Of a stretch of DNA of 16,217 nt, positions 14,881-16,217 are shown one piece after another (the stretch's first letter is position 1; every line of letters starts with the position of its first letter). The notes under the pieces are model-generated. The model saw nothing but the letters and a program-made list of their open reading frames with translations. It was not told the origin of the DNA and made no database searches. The translations under genes and the position numbers were made by a program. This DNA comes from UBA4729 sp039931245. Lineage in GTDB: Bacteria > Patescibacteriota > Saccharimonadia > Saccharimonadales > UBA4665. The DNA lies in NCBI GenBank assembly GCA_039931245.1, contig JBDTSH010000007.1, forward strand, positions 1-16,217. Direction: 5' to 3'.

Positions 14881-14978
14881 CAGGAGTGACTTTATACACA
14901 ATCGATAACGCCATCTAGTAATCTGTGGATAAAATTTGGCGGATGGTGGAAAACTTGTTATTATACGAGGGTTAAATA

Positions 14979-15008
14979 TTGTCAATTCTACGTAGCAATT
15001 GCTATAAA
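14979..15008 (+). promoter_or_regulatory. rpmH promoter
   Basis: TTGTCA (14979-14984), an 18-base spacer and TATAAA (15003-15008) each have one mismatch to the sigma70 consensus. Transcription would start near 15015, giving a leader of about 66 bases before rpmH and probably driving rpmH-rnpA-yidC. Confidence 0.6.
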
Positions 15009-15023
15009 AGAGTCTTGCAATCT

Positions 15024-15045
15024 GCCCCCCAGCGCGCTAGGGGGC
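15024..15045 (+). other. GC-rich hairpin in the rpmH leader
   Basis: GCCCCC (15024-15029) pairs with GGGGGC (15040-15045) around the palindrome AGCGCGCT, with one C-A mismatch. It would begin about ten bases into the predicted rpmH transcript. Only TT follows, so full termination is doubtful; it may stabilise the mRNA, attenuate it, or bound the origin. Confidence 0.55.
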
Positions 15046-15080
15046 TTCACAAATAACTTAAGTACCCCTAAGATAGAACT

Positions 15081-15218
15081 ATGCCCAAAAGAACATTCCA
15101 ACCAAAGAAACGCAGTCGCTCCCGTGAACACGGCTTCATGAAGCGCATGGCGACCAAGGCCGGCCAGGCCGTTTTGAACCGCCGCCGCAATAAGGGCCGC
15201 GCCCGCTTAACACACTAA
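15081..15218 (+). CDS. rpmH: 50S ribosomal protein L34
   Basis: This is a 45-residue gene. L34 is a small basic protein of the large ribosomal subunit. The sequence begins MPKRTFQPKKRSRSREHGF, then MKRMATKAGQAVLNRRR and NKGRARL, matching the conserved L34 pattern (MKRT-QP, HGF, R-M-T-GR-VL-RRR-KGR-RL) over the full length. It shows a Lys at position 3 and a three-residue C-terminal end after RARL. No strong Shine-Dalgarno site precedes the ATG. It is the first gene rightward from oriC, with its own promoter and a hairpin leader, and is followed after 36 bases by rnpA, the standard bacterial order. Confidence 0.97.
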   Translation: MPKRTFQPKKRSRSREHGFMKRMATKAGQAVLNRRRNKGRARLTH

Positions 15219-15254
15219 GCCGCTCGTCGTTTGACTAATTAAAGTGGGGAAGTG

Positions 15255-15647
15255 ATGATTGACCGCTCACACCGCTTTCACGGTAATAACAGCCTGCGGG
15301 CTGTCTATCGTCGTGCCCAAACGCTGCGCGCCACCAGCCTCAGCCTCAAATACGCCCCCAACCACCGGCCGGCCGGCTACCGGGCGGCCGTCGTCGTTTC
15401 GCGTAAAGTCAGCCACTCGGCCGTGGTGCGGAACCGTATCCGCCGCCGCCTCTATGAAATTATCCGCCGGACGGCCGATCCGTCTAGCCCCAGCGACCTA
15501 ATCGTGACGGTGTTTGGCGCCGAACTGGCTCGTCTGCCGGCGGCCCAGCTGGCGGCCAGTGTGAGCGCCTTACTTACCAAGGCCGCCGTCGTGCCCCCGA
15601 CAGGAGTCGACCGTGCTATAGTTAAGACCAAAGAGGAGTCAAACTAA
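15255..15647 (+). CDS. rnpA: Ribonuclease P protein component
   Basis: The protein has 130 residues. RnpA is the protein cofactor of RNase P, helping the catalytic RNA bind precursor tRNA for 5' maturation. The ATG at 15255 is preferred over the GTG just before it because GGGGA then lies four bases upstream. The N-terminus RSHRFHGNNSLRAVYRRA fits the family start (normally L-x-x-x-x-F-x-x-V), and the diagnostic RNR box is present: VVSRKVSHSAVVRNRIRRRLYEII (first 20 at about 48-67). The ~30 C-terminal residues after the fold are poorly conserved. It lies between rpmH and yidC; a GAGGAG near its 3' end is probably the yidC ribosome site. Confidence 0.95.
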   Translation: MIDRSHRFHGNNSLRAVYRRAQTLRATSLSLKYAPNHRPAGYRAAVVVSRKVSHSAVVRNRIRRRLYEIIRRTADPSSPSDLIVTVFGAELARLPAAQLAASVSALLTKAAVVPPTGVDRAIVKTKEESN

Positions 15648-15649
15648 GA

Positions 15650-16217
15650 ATGTTTACGACGTTTATTATTCAGCCGATTTTTAACTTACTAGTGCTCGTC
15701 TACGCCTTATTACCGGGCCACAACTTTGGTTTGGCCATCATTATCTTCACGATTATCATCCGATTGCTGCTGTGGCCCCTCGTCAAGAAACAGCTCCACC
15801 AGACGACGGCCATGCGTAAACTCCAGCCCGAGATCAAGAAAATCAAGCAGTCCACTAAAGGTAACCGCGCCAAAGAGTCGGCCATGATGATGGAGCTCTA
15901 TAAGGAAAAGGGCATCAACCCGATGGGGACGTTCCCGATTCTGATCGTCCAGTTCATCGTCCTGATCGGCCTCTACAGCGGTCTGCGTAAAGTCATTGCC
16001 CACCCCGATGCCTTCGTCACTTTCGCCTATCCGGCCCTGCAACACCTCCCCTGGATCGAGCACCTGGGGCGCAACATTCACTCCTTTGACAACACCTTGT
16101 TTGGCCTGGTCGACCTCAGTCGTCCGGCTATCAAAGCCGGTAGCGGCCTCTATGTGCCGGCCCTGATCCTGGTGGCCGGTAGCGCCATCGCCCAGTATTT
16201 CCAGAGCAAACAGCTGA
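15650..16217 (+). CDS. yidC: Membrane protein insertase YidC/OxaI family (3' end outside window)
   Basis: The first 189 codons are visible and the frame is open at the right edge. YidC inserts and folds membrane proteins, alone or with SecYEG. ATG 15650 lies two bases after the rnpA stop, with GAGGAG about 11 bases upstream, a long spacing. A first helix (about 7-22) has no lipoprotein Cys, then FGLAIIIFTIIIRLLLWPL (about 26-44) carries the conserved groove Arg near 38. It is followed by the basic cytoplasmic helical hairpin (KLQPEIKKIKQSTKG, then MMMELYKEKGINPMG) and helix FPILIVQFIVLIGLYSGL, the typical YidC/Oxa1 core. This is the short Gram-positive-like form without the large periplasmic domain of Proteobacteria. 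Another hydrophobic helix is cut by the window end. Confidence 0.95.
   Translation, partial: MFTTFIIQPIFNLLVLVYALLPGHNFGLAIIIFTIIIRLLLWPLVKKQLHQTTAMRKLQPEIKKIKQSTKGNRAKESAMMMELYKEKGINPMGTFPILIVQFIVLIGLYSGLRKVIAHPDAFVTFAYPALQHLPWIEHLGRNIHSFDNTLFGLVDLSRPAIKAGSGLYVPALILVAGSAIAQYFQSKQL

Larger units (their letters stand above)
14829..14953. other. Putative oriC: DnaA-box cluster between dnaA and rpmH
   Basis: Perfect TTATNCACA boxes are TTATACACA on + (14892-14900) and TTATCCACA on - (14924-14932). One-mismatch boxes are TTTTCCACA on + (14829-14837) and TTATCCAAA on - (14841-14849). A two-mismatch site lies at 14945-14953 on -. An AT-rich stretch (about 14950-15010) next to them could be the unwinding element. 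The rpmH-dnaA gap and the divergence of flanking genes are the classic bacterial origin setting. Confidence 0.75.

Noticed and set aside
1..16217. CRISPR array, tRNA, rRNA, insertion sequence or prophage border
   Set aside because: I saw no regularly spaced repeats, no cloverleaf-like gene, no transposase or integrase and no terminal inverted repeats; the lysozyme-like module alone does not indicate a phage.

Overview
The window looks like a chromosomal origin region of a Patescibacteria (CPR) bacterium, most likely a member or relative of Saccharibacteria (TM7). The reasons are a compact dnaA-dnaN-recF / rpmH-rnpA-yidC origin neighbourhood lying tail-to-tail against a type IV secretion (T4SS)-like operon of the PrgI / VirB4 kind that is common in that group, and very tight gene packing. 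The standard code fits: no frame needs UGA as a sense codon, and one gene ends in UGA in a clean ATGA overlap with the next. This argues against the UGA=Gly lineages (Absconditabacteria, Gracilibacteria). The taxonomic placement is inferred from gene content and was not tested by a search.

Left part (1-10791, all + strand): a T4SS-like, cell-envelope operon. In order it holds the C-terminal part of an unidentified hydrophilic protein; a PrgI-family two-helix membrane protein with a very long disordered tail; a stand-alone VirB4/TraC N-terminal-like protein without an ATPase domain; a complete VirB4 ATPase; an 896-residue membrane-anchored protein of unknown function; a secreted peptidoglycan hydrolase with three different catalytic modules (phage-tail-type lysozyme, zinc amidase_3, and Cys/His NlpC/P60- or CHAP-like); and two small membrane-anchored extracytoplasmic proteins, the first PEGA-like. 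From the VirB4 N-terminal-like gene onward, most junctions overlap or nearly touch. A near-consensus internal promoter lies at the end of the PrgI gene, and weaker -10 signals precede PrgI and the 896-residue protein. No VirB11, VirD4 or relaxase is visible. The set therefore reads as an envelope-spanning secretion or attachment machine with its own wall-cutting enzyme rather than a conjugation module.

Middle part (10793-14782, - strand): dnaA, dnaN and recF in the usual order, reading leftward away from the origin. The T4SS operon and recF converge with a single base between their stop codons. The 321-base dnaA-dnaN gap has no gene but contains near-match DnaA boxes, a spaced direct repeat and a strong palindrome.

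Right part (14783-16217): the dnaA-rpmH gap carries two perfect and two one-mismatch DnaA boxes, a perfect 9-bp inverted repeat, an AT-rich stretch and a good rpmH promoter followed by a GC-rich hairpin. This is the likely oriC. Then come rpmH (L34), rnpA (RNase P protein) and the start of yidC, reading rightward. Replication leaving oriC is co-directional with dnaA/dnaN/recF and rpmH/rnpA/yidC, but meets the T4SS operon head-on.
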